A stretch of DNA of 64,000 nt from Paraspadella gotoi (GCA_051294375.1 CM119270.1:684956-748955), one strand, 5' to 3'. Positions 1 to 11,011 are shown, counted from the stretch's first letter. Made by a program: numbers and translations. The notes: generated from the letters alone by a model not told the origin.

Positions 1-252
1 AATTGTATCTTATACTTTCTTATGTAAGACGGTTTTTGACTCCATGAATCCAAGCAAATCTTGGAGGGAACAGAGAGTCATTAAGATCAAAAACGTGAAG
101 GAAAAAAAAAGGGGAGAAAAGGAAAAATGCTTTAATACCTTAATGCCCTAAATCCGTGAGTATTACAAGGGCATTTCCGTCGAGGGTTGATGAATGGAAA
201 GAAAAAAAAGAAGAAAATTAAGAAAAGTAGATTTGAGGAGGTGTAATTGTTT

Positions 253-299
<47 letters not shown>

Positions 300-517
300 G
301 TATTATCCGTTATTATCTCCCATGTTGACTCTCGGTTATTTGATTGTTAATTTGTTTACACATTTCGTCTGTTTTCATTTTACAGAATATTTTTAGTTGT
401 GATATTAAAGATGTTTATTTATTGTTTATTTATGTTTATTTATTGTTTAATTTTGTTTATTTACTTTTATATATATATTTTATCTATTATAAAATTTGTA
501 CAACCAATATAAGTATA
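1..517. other. Non-coding lead-in with a (CT)n tract
   Basis: No credible gene is visible. The first 250 bases are A-rich. An interrupted (CT)n tract runs from about 253 to 298, followed by T-rich DNA built on TTTAT repeats (about 410-485). Just before the gap, a TACAACCAATATAAG motif (about 499-514) matches the terminus of a dispersed repeat seen at 2229, 17222 and 23300. This may be the edge of another copy of that element. Confidence 0.7.
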
Positions 518-927
518 NNNNNNNNNNNNNNNNNNNNNNNNNNNNNNNNNNNNNNNNNNNNNNNNNNNNNNNNNNNNNNNNNNNNNNNNNNNNNNNNNNN
601 NNNNNNNNNNNNNNNNNNNNNNNNNNNNNNNNNNNNNNNNNNNNNNNNNNNNNNNNNNNNNNNNNNNNNNNNNNNNNNNNNNNNNNNNNNNNNNNNNNNN
701 NNNNNNNNNNNNNNNNNNNNNNNNNNNNNNNNNNNNNNNNNNNNNNNNNNNNNNNNNNNNNNNNNNNNNNNNNNNNNNNNNNNNNNNNNNNNNNNNNNNN
801 NNNNNNNNNNNNNNNNNNNNNNNNNNNNNNNNNNNNNNNNNNNNNNNNNNNNNNNNNNNNNNNNNNNNNNNNNNNNNNNNNNNNNNNNNNNNNNNNNNNN
901 NNNNNNNNNNNNNNNNNNNNNNNNNNN
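518..927. other. Assembly gap (410 N)
   Basis: This is an unresolved run of N. Its right edge opens directly into (GA)n at 928-947, so it probably hides a microsatellite. Confidence 0.99.
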
Positions 928-947
928 AGAGAGAGAGAGAGAGAGAG

Positions 948-1386
948 TCTCCGTCCGGACATGGAATTGATTTTTTCCGTCATGCTTCTGCCCCTAAGCT
1001 GTATTTCGATTTCCCCCTTTTTTTAATGTCTTTCTTTCTGTCCTTTTTTCTGTTTTTTTTTATTTTCTTTCTGTTTCTTCATCTTTTTTCTTTTTTAATT
1101 CTCTCTTTATTTCTGTTTTTTTATCTTCATTTTTTTTTATTATTATTATTAAACTTCTCCTTTATCCTTAATTTTATTTTCATAAAATTCAAAAAGGCCC
1201 ACAACAACAACAACAACAACAACCACAAAGAGGACAACGACAACAACGACGACGACAACAACGACAACGAAAACTGCTTCAGATTAAAATGACAGATTCA
1301 GTTTAAATTCGCGTCTTTTGTTTTTCGGTCGACATTTGAAATCTCGACGGGAGACGAAGATGGTCAGAGACGCCCGCGGGGTTAGG

Positions 1387-1422
<36 letters not shown>
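948..1422. repeat. T-rich, AAC and CGA simple-repeat region
   Basis: From about 1015 to 1195 the sequence is almost all T with interspersed C. It is followed by an (AAC)n tract with GAC variants (about 1200-1270). A pure (CGA)n run from about 1388 leads straight into the next gap. The open frames here are translations of these repeats (poly-F, poly-N, poly-D) and are not taken as genes. Confidence 0.8.
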
Positions 1423-1609
1423 NNNNNNNNNNNNNNNNNNNNNNNNNNNNNNNNNNNNNNNNNNNNNNNNNNNNNNNNNNNNNNNNNNNNNNNNNNNNNN
1501 NNNNNNNNNNNNNNNNNNNNNNNNNNNNNNNNNNNNNNNNNNNNNNNNNNNNNNNNNNNNNNNNNNNNNNNNNNNNNNNNNNNNNNNNNNNNNNNNNNNN
1601 NNNNNNNNN
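1423..1609. other. Assembly gap (187 N)
   Basis: This run of N lies between (CGA)n on the left and (GA)n on the right (1610-1640). Both edges are microsatellite. Confidence 0.99.
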
Positions 1610-1644
<35 letters not shown>

Positions 1645-1724
1645 TCTTTTTCAGATTAACTTCTGCTTAAAGTCATTTGCATCTGACGGGTTAATCACAA
1701 AAAGTCGCGGTTTATTGCACATCT

Positions 1725-1766
1725 TGTCATTCATTCATTCATTCATTCATTCATAAATTCATTCAT
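1725..1766 (+). repeat. (ATTC)n tetranucleotide repeat
   Basis: A tandem CATT/ATTC array with one interruption runs up to the following gap. Degenerate CATTCAT sequence reappears beyond that gap at about 2150-2200, so the gap is probably inside the same array. Confidence 0.85.
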
Positions 1767-2087
1767 NNNNNNNNNNNNNNNNNNNNNNNNNNNNNNNNNN
1801 NNNNNNNNNNNNNNNNNNNNNNNNNNNNNNNNNNNNNNNNNNNNNNNNNNNNNNNNNNNNNNNNNNNNNNNNNNNNNNNNNNNNNNNNNNNNNNNNNNNN
1901 NNNNNNNNNNNNNNNNNNNNNNNNNNNNNNNNNNNNNNNNNNNNNNNNNNNNNNNNNNNNNNNNNNNNNNNNNNNNNNNNNNNNNNNNNNNNNNNNNNNN
2001 NNNNNNNNNNNNNNNNNNNNNNNNNNNNNNNNNNNNNNNNNNNNNNNNNNNNNNNNNNNNNNNNNNNNNNNNNNNNNNNNNNNNNNN
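1767..2087. other. Assembly gap (321 N)
   Basis: This run of N is flanked by ATTC-type repeat sequence on both sides. Confidence 0.99.
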
Positions 2088-2200
2088 TCAAGCTCTCGTA
2101 ATTGAGCTGCCAAGTTTAAGTCAGTTTTTTAGGATTGTTCGTCGTTTAATTCATTACATGCATTCACTAATCCATTCATTCCATCATTCCATTCATTTTT

Positions 2201-2225
2201 NNNNNNNNNNNNNNNNNNNNNNNNN
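2201..2225. other. 25-N gap at the left edge of block A copy 1
   Basis: Exactly 25 N. The base after it is the first base of block A, which recurs at 17220. A uniform 25-N gap suggests a scaffold join of unknown size. Confidence 0.99.
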
Positions 2226-2274
2226 CGTGCAACCAATATAAAAATTATTCCATTCATCTAAGAGCAGTTGTCAA

Positions 2275-2575
2275 TAATAAAAAAAGAAAAAGAAAAAGAA
2301 AAAAAGAAAAAAAGGAAAAAGAAAATAAAATAAATGTAAAAGAAAAATAATAAAAGATAAAGAAAAGAAAAGAAAAGAAAAAAAAGAAAAAAGAAAAAAA
2401 AAAAGAAAAAAAAAAGAAAAAGAAACAGAAAAGAAAATAAAGAAAAAGAAAAGTAAAAGAAAATAATAAAAGAAAAAGAAAAAGAAAAAAAAAAAAAGAA
2501 AAAGAAAAGAAAAATGAAAGGAGAAGAAATGTTAAAGAAAATAAAGAAAACAAAAAGAAAAATAAATAATTTTTT
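2275..2575 (+). repeat. Polypurine A/G tract in block A
   Basis: About 300 bases are almost entirely A with single G (AAAAAG units). The matching tract in copy 2 lies at about 17278-17605. The minus-strand open frame over it encodes only F, L and S and is a composition artefact. Confidence 0.9.
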
Positions 2576-2687
2576 TCTGTCTTCCTAGAAAATGTAGTAC
2601 GTGGGAGGCAAAGACTAGTGTTGTTTACTGTAACAAAGTTGACGACGACGACGACGACGACGACGACGAAGAGAGAAAATCAAGTTT

Positions 2688-4010
2688 GATGTCATAACTA
2701 ATATGATTTTTTTTCCCCTTTAACGATCTCGTCATTCGAACCATTATAATGACTCAAACGCGCCTCAGCCGCCACTCTCCGCTCGCCGCCGCCGCCCTGC
2801 CGCCGCCGCCGCCGTCCGCCGCCACAGACGACGATTATGATGACGGAGTCAAAATTGCATTTTTTTCCCCTGCGAGATGGACGCAACGACGACGACGACG
2901 ACGACGACGACAACAATTGCAATGATAAACCATCTACCATTGGTGTCTCCTTCTCTCTCTCCCCCCCCCAGAGTCAACTCAACTCAAAATCTCCCGCCAT
3001 TTTCTCCCCCTTTCCTTTTAGCATTTGGCTTTGCACCGTAACGACTTATGTAATCAAATCGCGCATGACGACGATAACGACGAACAACGACGAACAACGA
3101 CGAACGACGAACGCGACGAAGAAGAAGAAAATCATAAGTTGATGTCATAACTAATTTGATTTTTTTCCCCTTTAACGATTCTCGTCATTCGAACATTATA
3201 ATGACTTCAAACGCCGCCTCATCGCCCGCTCTCTTCCGCCGCCGCCCCGCGCCGCCGCTGCCGCCGGCCCCGCGCCTCCGCCGCCACAGACGACCGATTA
3301 TGATGACGGAGTCAAATTGCGATTTTTCCCCCTGCGAGATGGACGCAACGACCGGACGACGACGACGACCGACGACACAACAATTGCAATGATAAAACCA
3401 TATTACCATTGGTGTTCTCCTTTCTCTCTCTCCCCCCCCCAGAGTCAACTCAACTCAAAATCTCCCGCCATTTTCTCCCCTTTCCTTTTAGCATTTGGCT
3501 TGCACCGTAACGACTTATGTAATCAAATCGCGATGACACGATGACGAGAACAACGACGAAACAACGACGACGACGACGACGACGAAGAAGAAGGAAAATC
3601 ATGTTGATTGTCATAACTAATAATGATTTTTTTCCCCTTTAACGATCTCGTCATTCGAACCATATAATGACTCAAACGCGCCTCAGTCCGCCGTCTCTTC
3701 CGCCGCCGCCGCCGCCGCCTGGCGCGCGCCGCCTCCGGCCGCACACAGACGACGATTATGATGAGCGGAGTCAAAAATTGCATTTTTTCCCCCTGCGAGA
3801 TGGACGCAACGACGACGACGACGACGACGACGACGACAACAATTGCAAGATAAAACCATCTACCATTTGGTGTCTCCTTCTCTCTCTCCCCCCCCCAGAA
3901 GTCAACTCAACTCAAATCTCCCGCCATTTCTCCCCCCTTTGTCCTTTTCATTTGCTTGCACCGCGTACGACTTATGTAATCAAATCCGATGGCGCGATGA
4001 GAAACACAAA
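2688..4010 (+). repeat. Three tandem ~460-bp satellite-like units (copy 1)
   Basis: Units start near 2688, 3142 and 3607, giving periods of about 454 and 465. Each begins GATGTCATAACTAAT followed by a T run and CCCC. Then come CTCGTCATTCGAAC, a CCG/GCC triplet cluster, GACGACGATTATGATG, a CGA triplet run, CAACAATTGCAATGATAAA, a CT/C run, GAGTCAACTCAACTCAAA and a final CGA/CGAA run. Small frames inside have low-complexity products and shift at indels, so I do not call them genes. Confidence 0.9.
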
Positions 4011-4300
4011 GGAGCGCGACGCCGACGACGATCGAGCGGACGCCGACGCACGAACGCTGAACGACACGAACGACGAGACGACACGACGAGACGCTTGAAC
4101 CGACGAACGACGACGACGACGAGACGACGACGACGCACGATAACCGACGAGACGACACGACTTCAGAAACCACAGACGAAGACGATTGAGACGACGAACC
4201 CAACACGACACGACGAACAACGACGAACAACGACGACCACGACGACAACGACGAACGGAACGGACGAGACGAACGACGAAGACGACGGCCAACGAAGGGG
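4010..4300 (+). repeat. Degenerate CGA/CGAA array
   Basis: This is CGA-rich sequence with CGAAC and CAACGACGA variants, extending the end of the third 460-bp unit. The copy-2 equivalent (19070-19490) is longer. Several overlapping frames in every register (poly-R, T, D or S) arise because CGA-type repeats rarely create stops. Confidence 0.85.
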
Positions 4301-4421
4301 AAAAAAATATCTTCTCGACCGCATTTAAATCTAATTTGCATATTAAAAAAGACAAAAAAAATTAGAAGGGGAGAAATCGATTTCTGCAGGTCGAGAGGGG
4401 GGTGCGGATGTTGCGAGGGAT

Positions 4422-4457
4422 GGGGAATGGGGGGAATTGGGGGTGGGGAATTTGGGG
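4422..4457 (+). repeat. G-run tract with G-quadruplex pattern
   Basis: Five G runs of 4, 6, 5, 4 and 4 are separated by spacers of 3, 4, 1 and 5 bases. This satisfies the usual intramolecular quadruplex pattern. It sits in a longer stretch of GGGGAATT-type repeats (4395-4530). Block A copy 2 keeps an equivalent pattern at 19607-19632. Confidence 0.7.
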
Positions 4458-4639
4458 CGAATTGGGGAAGAATTGGGCGGAAATATGGTGGGGAATTTGG
4501 GGAATTTGGGGGGAATTTTGGCGGGGATCTCTCTCTTTTGTACCAATTTCATAAAATTCAGCTTCTTGTATTTTGATTCTATTGCGTAGTACAATATAGT
4601 ATTCCTCGATCTAATATTTAAGGGTGTGGTCTTTTCATA

Positions 4640-4885
4640 CAATTGAAATATTCTTTGAAATATTATACCACTTCATTGAAAGGGAAGCCAGGTACTCTGG
4701 GAGTGAATAAACGGGACTGTGAGAGAGTCTTGATTGAAAGCTTGCAGGGACCTGCTATGTCATTATCTTGTAAGAGTGATGGAGGCCTTAAACCACCAAA
4801 GCCTGTCCAAAGTCAGGGGCAAGATAGCTTGTTTATTAAATGAATGGTTAATTTCTATATTGGTTGTACCAATTTCATATAGTAG
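4640..4885 (+). mobile_element. Dispersed element of unknown family, copy in block B
   Basis: The recognisable core is GGAGGCCTTAAACCACC, then CCTGTCCAAAGTCAGGGGC, then TAGCTTGTTTATTAAATGAATGG, ending in TATATTGGTTGTACCAATTTCAT (here broken across lines of description by position 4785-4880). Related copies or fragments lie at 16880-17100 (inverted), 23285-23440, 25180-25280 and 34560-34690, with isolated ends at 499, 2226 and 17220. It encodes nothing recognisable. Its short size and dispersed copies suggest a non-autonomous transposon or SINE tail. Confidence 0.55.
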
Positions 4886-5107
4886 CAACGACCTCCGAAA
4901 TGACATTAGCTATGAGAGAAGTAATGAAATAAGAAACGACACCAATAACCTCGACCAACTTCGCCAATGACGTCAACAACCAAGACCATCTGCCCAGTTG
5001 GCCTTGCAGAATTTCTTGCTGGCAGGAGGTCAACCAATAAACCGGCGAAATGACAAATGAGAGAATCACTTCTTTTTTTTAAATTATCACTTTTTCTTTT
5101 CTGTTAC

Positions 5108-5230
5108 TCTCTATCGCTTCTCTATCACCTCCCTATCACTTCTCTATCACCTCCCTATCACTTCTCTGCCACCTATCTATCACCTCTCTGCCACCTGTCT
5201 ATCACCTCTTTTTCCATTTATCTATCCTTC
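5108..5230 (+). repeat. ~12-bp CTATCACCTCC minisatellite
   Basis: Repeated CTATCACCTCC and CTATCACTTCT variants include two CTGCCACC variants. The inverted counterpart in block B copy 3 lies at about 16505-16640. Confidence 0.75.
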
Positions 5231-5529
5231 ACCCTCATAGAATATGTGTCGTGTCGTAAGAGCAGACAATCTCTCTCTATCTAATTTTTTTTTTTTTACA
5301 TATTTTTTTTCTCTTTTTGTATTTCTTTTTATTTCTTTCCCTCTTCTTATCTTTTCTTTTTTTTTAAACTTCTCAGATTTCAAATCCTCAACTTTTCCCA
5401 CGTATCCTCTTTCAAATATTTGATTCTTATCTTTTCTTTCGCTCTCTCTATCTCGTTCTCTCTCTCTCTTTCTGCCTCTTTCTCTCTTTCCCTTTCTTTT
5501 TTTTTTTGCTCTATTCATCTCAAAATTTA

Positions 5530-5990
5530 ATTCTCTTTTTCTTCTTTTTTCTTTTCTTTTCTACTTTCCTTCTTTTTTCTTTTCTATTTATTTTTCTTTT
5601 CTTTTTTACTTTCCTCCTTTTATTTCTTCCTCTTTTTTTTCTTTTTCTTCTTCTTTTTTATTTTCTTTTCTACTTTCCTCCATTTTTTTCTTCCTCAATT
5701 ATGTTTTTATTTTTCCTTTCCTCCTCATCTTCTTCCTCTTCTTCTTTTATTTCTTCTTCTTTTCTCCTTTATTTTCCTTCTTTTCTCCTTCTCGTCTTCT
5801 TCTTTTATTTCTTCTTCTTTTCTCCTTTATTTTCCTTCTTTTCTCCTTCTCGTCTTCTTCTTTTATTTCTTCTTCTTTTTTCCTTTATTTTCCTTATTTT
5901 CTCCTCGTCTTCTTCTTTTATTTCTTCTTCTTTTCTCCTTTATTTTCCTTCTTTTCTCCTTCTCGTCTTCTTCTCTCCTTTTATCGATTG
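5530..5990 (+). repeat. Polypyrimidine region with a ~57-bp minisatellite
   Basis: The region is nearly pure C/T/TTA. Its right part repeats a unit of about 55-58 bp; the marker CTCGTCTTCTTC recurs at 5791, 5849, 5904 and 5962. The frame across it is poly-F/L/S and is not a gene. Confidence 0.8.
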
Positions 5991-6122
5991 ACTCTCGATT
6001 TTTTTTTTCCTAATAATTTTTTTCACTTTGTTATTGTCTTTTTTTCATCTGTCATTTCCTTTCCTTGTTATCTTTTCTTGTTTTAAATTAATCTTTCCTT
6101 TTGTTTCTTTTAATGAAATTAA

Positions 6123-6126
<4 letters not shown>

Positions 6127-6214
<88 letters not shown>

Positions 6215-6358
6215 CTCCCTTCTCTCTCTTTCCTTCTTACTCTCCTACCTCTTCCTGTCTTTTTCTCTCTCCTCCTCACTGTCCCTCTCCTCTTTCTCTC
6301 TCTCTCCCTCTCCCTCCCGCTCTCTCTCTCCCTCTCTCTTTCTCTCACTCTCTCTCTC
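6127..6358 (+). repeat. (CT)n microsatellite array
   Basis: Long CT runs carry short TCC and TTC interruptions. Copies are present at 11037-11140 (partial, after a gap) and inverted at 15335-15590, with different run lengths. Confidence 0.9.
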
Positions 6359-6599
6359 GTCACGAATAGGAAAAAAACTCACAATTTTTTTTATATCGAC
6401 TTTTACTTTGGATTAATTGACACCATTTTTTTATATTCTTTGAAGCGAAAATTTTGTATTGGTTTCTGTTGTTGTTTTTTGTTTTTTGTTCATTGTTTCA
6501 AAATCTAAAAACTTTGAGAAAAATTAGTTTTATTACACTTAGAAAAAAAAATTGACCGAGTTCAATCGGAAAATAATGTATTAGAAACAAGGTCGTCTG

Positions 6600-7065
6600 C
6601 TAATTATTATTCTAGACTTTTTTTTTAGTTCTTTCTCTTCTTTTTCCTCTCATTCCTTTCTTTTCGAATCCATTCGTTTCTATTTTCTCCTTACTTTCTT
6701 CCTTCTTTGTTTTCTTCCCTTTTTCTTTCCTTTCCTCCTTTTCTTTCCTTTTTCTTCTTTCTTTCCTTTTTCTTCTTTCCATTTCTTTTCCCCTTTTTTC
6801 ATTTCTTCCTTTTCTTTCCTTTCCTTCTTTCTTTCCTTTCTTCCTTTTTTCCCTTTCCTCCTTTTCTTTCCTTTTCTCTTTTTTTTCCTTTCCTCCTTTT
6901 CTTTCCTTTCTTTCTTCCTTTCTTCCTTTTCTTTTCTTTCCTCCTTTTTTCCTTTTCTACCTTTTCTCTCCTTTCCTCTTTATTTCCTTTCCTCATTTTT
7001 TTCTCCTTTTCTTTCCTTTCCTCCTTTTCTTTCCTTTCCTCCTTTTCTTCTTCCTCCCTTGACGT
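6600..7065 (+). repeat. TTTCC/TTTTC polypyrimidine tract
   Basis: Over 400 bases of almost uninterrupted C and T are built on CCTTTTCTTTCCTTT. Such a homopurine/homopyrimidine tract could form triplex (H-) DNA. The direct copy is at 11400-11850 and the inverted copy at 14640-15060. Confidence 0.85.
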
Positions 7066-7199
7066 CAAATCGCCTCTTAATGGAGTTAAAGTTCAGAAGG
7101 TGACGAGTTTTTGTGTCGGCGAAAAAAAAGGGAAAAAAGGAAAAAAAAGGAAAGTGGTTTTTTTAAAAAAAAAGGGACAAGGACGGAGAAAGGTTCATG

Positions 7200-7395
<196 letters not shown>

Positions 7396-7456
7396 AAAAG
7401 ATCGCGGTCAAAGGACGTTTTCTCGCCCTTTTGATCTTCGCGTACGCAATCACCCC

Positions 7457-7530
7457 GGCGGACTGTCCGCCACCGCCGCCCGTCGCCGCCGCCCGCCGCC
7501 CGTCGCCGCCGCTGCCGCAGCCGCTTCCGC
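7457..7530 (+). repeat. CCG/GCC cluster
   Basis: Dense CCG and GTCGCC triplets are preceded by a 15-bp dyad (GGCGGAC-T-GTCCGCC, 7457-7471). Counterparts are at 12334-12400 and, inverted, 14165-14250. The poly-A/R/P frames across it are repeat translations. Confidence 0.8.
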
Positions 7531-7849
7531 CGTCGGGCTTTTGCTTGCTTTCTGATGAAGCACACTTCGTTCGAGGAGAGAGAAGAGAGTAAAACGAAGG
7601 AAGGACGGATTCACGGGAAACGGACAGATGTATTGAAGATGTACGGATTATAGTCCATAAACAAAAGGATCAATCACATTATTTAAGTTATTTTGATATA
7701 AGTATAAATAGAAAGTCCTTGATTGTTGAGACATACAACCGACTTTCAAACACAGGGGCAAACAAATCGTGTGACAGATGTATACGGACACATTTCGACA
7801 GACTGACAAACTGACAGTTATAGGTTGACGACGTTGAAACAACATAACT

Positions 7850-8060
7850 GACGACATTGACAACGACGATGACAACGACGATGAAGATGACATCCATGAA
7901 ATGACAGCCGACGATGACGACGACACTTACGTATGTGATGGTTTTTTTGATGGAATCTGATTTCGACTAACATGGAAATTCCAGGTTGGCGAGGTACGAC
8001 ATGACGACGACGACGGACGACGACGATGACGACGACAATGATGATGATGACGACCGATTA
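7850..8060 (+). repeat. GAC/GAT triplet region
   Basis: Interrupted GAC, GACGAT and ATG triplets occur in two clusters (7850-7925 and 8000-8055) around a short unique stretch. The same arrangement is at 12720-12920 and, inverted, 13650-13860. Confidence 0.8.
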
Positions 8061-8219
8061 CGCGAGGGAATCTGCCTTCCGCCTTGGACGACACAGAGGT
8101 GAATTGGATCCCCAAACCGTCTCTCTCTCTCTTCTATCTTCTCCCTCTCTCCCCCTCTCTCTCTCCTCTCTCTCTCTCCTCTCTCTCTCTTTTCTTCTCT
8201 CTCTCTTTCTCTTCTCTCT

Positions 8220-8264
<45 letters not shown>

Positions 8265-8373
8265 CCCCATTTCCGAGCTTCTGCCATAAAAGTCGTAATC
8301 TAATGCAAATGGGTTCCTTTAGGCTGGTTTTTTTCCTTAGAGCTGCCACCGAACTTTATAACACATATTTTCC

Positions 8374-8660
<287 letters not shown>

Positions 8661-9235
8661 AGAGAGACAGGAGAGCTTGGAAACGAGAGAAAAACTGACA
8701 ACGAAAGCTAAAAACGTAATTTGAATTTTTTTTTTGTTGTTGTTTAATTCAAAAGGATTAGGCTTCTCACAGACGTACAGATTCGTGACAGACGGACGTA
8801 AGGACAGAGGGAAATGCGAAAACTGAATTCATAAAAATAAAAATTTGTTTACGAATGAGAAAATTAGACGCGGAATATATAACAGACTCCAGTGAAGAGA
8901 TATCTGAGACTTTTTCAGTTGCGACTCGAGTCCGGTCGTCGCTTTATGTCTGTCGTCAGTCAGTTTGTTGGTAGTCGTCTGTCTGTCTCAGTTAAAAATG
9001 TTCATAACTCAATTTAGTTATTTTATGCATATGTGAAGTCACTATGTAACTTAAAAAGCAATCATAAGACTCAAAATTAAATGTTGATTAAATTTGGTTT
9101 CTCTCTTTGCTAAAAGGAAAAGAATTTCAAATCTAGCGACTGCGACGACCACGTTTGGTTTCCCTAAAAATTCATATAAAGGATAAAAGGGGTTTTATGT
9201 ATATCAAATTCTAATTATCCCCTAATGTGTGTCTG

Positions 9236-9340
9236 CGGATAAGGCGATAGGTGTGATTGAACCCGGTAATCAGTGGTCATGAGCTGATGGCTTTACTCAA
9301 TGAGCCACCGGATCACGACTTATGAAATGCCCGACACATG
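9236..9340 (-). mobile_element. tRNA-like SINE head, block C copy 1
   Basis: Read on the minus strand it has an A-box-like TGGCTCATTGAG, an anticodon-stem pair ATCAG/CTGAT around CTCATGA, and a B-box-like GGGTTCAATC. The layout resembles a tRNA. A loop reading CTCATGA would place CAT (Met) in the anticodon position, but the loop region is too long for a functional tRNA. Related copies are at 20284, 39476, 47666 and 47795, which points to a tRNA-derived SINE rather than a gene. Confidence 0.55.
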
Positions 9341-9569
9341 TCATGATAAGTTAAGCAGAATTTTAAGCTCAGAGCAAACAGATAGACAGATAGGTTGGCG
9401 TAAGACAGACTGACAGAAACACTGCAATATATATTGTCTAAATAAACTGTAAACAAAAAAAATTACCTCCGCAAAATCTTAACTGGGAAATAATGTCACA
9501 GCACAGGATAAAATGTAGCAGGGACAAAAAAACCTTAGAAGCTTTTGTTGTTGTTTTTCGTTATTTTTT

Positions 9570-9712
9570 CGTCGTCGTTCGTCGTCTTTGTTTCGTCCGT
9601 CTTTGTCGTGTCGTCGTCTTTTTCGTCGTTCGTTGTCGTTCGTCGTCTTTGCCGTCGTCGTCGTCGTCTTTGTCGTCGTCGTCGTCTTTGTCGTCGTCGT
9701 CATCGTCGCATT
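9570..9712 (+). repeat. (GTC)n tract with TTTGTCGTC variants
   Basis: Tandem GTC triplets mixed with TTTGTC. The copy-2 equivalent is at 20600-20740. In inverted copy 3 (39010-39190) the tract is heavily degenerate. Confidence 0.85.
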
Positions 9713-9975
9713 CTTTTCCGTCTCTGAGTGAATTTCTTAGTCGACTTAAAAGCTTCCGACTTCTTTCCTTTAGTCCAACTCTTTTTTTTCTTTCATTTTT
9801 CTCTCTTTTTTCTTTTTTTTTCTTTTTCTTTCTTTCTTTTTCGTATTTTTTTTCTTTTTATTTTTCTTTTCTTTTGACTTGTTTTTCCATTTTTTCCATT
9901 ATTTTTCCCCTTTTAATTTTTATCAGCAGATCCCGACTCTATAATCCACTTTGTCGGTCCGTCGGTCCGCCCCCT

Positions 9976-10225
9976 CATGTTTCCCTTTTGTTCCCCTCTT
10001 TGTTCCCCTCTATGTTTTCCGATTTGTTCCCCTCTTTGTTCTCCTCTATGTTCCCCTTTCTGTTCCCTTTTGTTTGCCTTTTTGTTCCCCTCTATGTTTC
10101 CCTTTTTGTTCCCATCTGGTTCCCCTATAAGTCCTCTTTTGTTCCCCTCTATGTTCCCCTCTATGTTCCCTTTTGTTCCCCTCTTGTTCCTCTATATGTT
10201 CCCCTCTTTTTTTCCCCACTATGTT
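9976..10225 (+). repeat. 12-14-bp TGTTCCCCTC minisatellite
   Basis: Roughly 18 units of TGTTCCCCTCTA with T-number and A/T variants. Corresponding arrays are at 21115-21490 and, inverted, 38385-38660. The frames through it read MFPS or CSPL repeats and are artefacts. Confidence 0.85.
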
Positions 10226-10338
10226 CCCTTTTTCTCATCCTTATCATCTTTTTATTCTTTCTCTCTTCCTCTCTCTCCTTTTTTTCCCTTCAACTTCTAG
10301 TCTTTCCTCTCTTGACTTTATCGTCATTGCGGTTATTT

Positions 10339-10339
<1 letters not shown>

Positions 10340-10369
<30 letters not shown>

Positions 10370-10371
10370 TC
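10340..10371 (+). repeat. (CGT)n run
   Basis: A pure CGTCGT run of about ten triplets in block C. The copy-2 equivalent near 21610-21660 is interrupted, and copy 3 (38245-38275) carries it inverted. Confidence 0.85.
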
Positions 10372-10607
10372 CCTTGGCATTTTATCCGATATCTTGAGTC
10401 GTCGTCTGTTTTTCATAAGTCAAACTTGAAATCGGCAAAGGTACGTTACGATTCCCTCTGTCGTCGTTGTGTTATTAATGTCGTTGTCGTTGTCGTTGTT
10501 ATTATCGTTGTTGTCTTGCATCGCGCGTCGTCGCCATGACAACGAGCGTCGAGGGAAATAAACAAATGAACACCACAGAAAATGGTTAAGGCGCCAGTGA
10601 AAAGGAA

Positions 10608-10610
<3 letters not shown>

Positions 10611-10680
<70 letters not shown>
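10611..10680 (+). repeat. Pure (GA)35 run
   Basis: Seventy bases of uninterrupted GA. Copy 2 is shorter and interrupted (21918-21980). Copy 3 has interrupted CT at about 37870-37985. Confidence 0.95.
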
Positions 10681-10688
<8 letters not shown>

Positions 10689-10787
10689 GAGAGAATAAGA
10701 GGAGAGAGAGCGAGAGAGAGACGCGCAAGGTCAAAAAGGAAAGAGAAAATCTTTCTCTTTTAGTTCAAAACATTTTCTTCTTCTTTA

Positions 10788-10822
10788 TCGAGCCATGACC
10801 GGCGAAACCGGTTCAGGCTCGA
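10788..10822 (+). other. Hairpin conserved in block C copies 1 and 3
   Basis: TCGAGCC and CCGG pair with downstream CCGG and GGCTCGA around a short CGAAA loop, with a partly mismatched middle (ATGA against TTCA). The inverted copy keeps the stem at 37773-37808. No known RNA family is recognised. Confidence 0.5.
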
Positions 10823-11011
10823 ATTGATTCGGCGTCAGCTTCTTTGTGACGTCGTCGTCGTCGTCGTCGGCGTCACGCTTTTTTGTATAAAAACTACTAC
10901 CCTTTTATAGTTTTGGCTGGACTTCCGTTTTTTTTTAAATAAAATTATATAATTACGATGAAAGTTTATAAAAGTGTGCGATCATAGTAACGTTAAAATT
11001 TAGATATGGCT

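Larger units (their letters stand above)
2226..4540 (+). repeat. Duplicated block A, copy 1
   Basis: This block recurs in the same orientation at 17220-19684. In order it holds a dispersed-repeat terminus (2226-2262), an A-rich tract of AAAAAG type (2275-2575), three tandem ~460-bp units (2688-4010), a CGA/CGAA array (4010-4300) and a G-run tract (4395-4530). Single-base indels separate the copies almost everywhere except 3080-3570, which is identical to 18141-18631. Confidence 0.9.

Noticed and set aside
6028-6508. Long serine/leucine-rich open frames on plus and arginine/glutamate-rich frames on minus (also at 7086-7592, 8084-8701, 12553-13619, 14138-14991, 54529-55029)
   Set aside because: They are translations of (CT)n or (GA)n arrays, which contain no stop codons in any frame. 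Homologous frames change register between block copies.
9252-9320. Functional tRNA gene (Met anticodon)
   Set aside because: The acceptor stem does not pair, the anticodon loop region is too long, and related copies are scattered, so a SINE is more likely.
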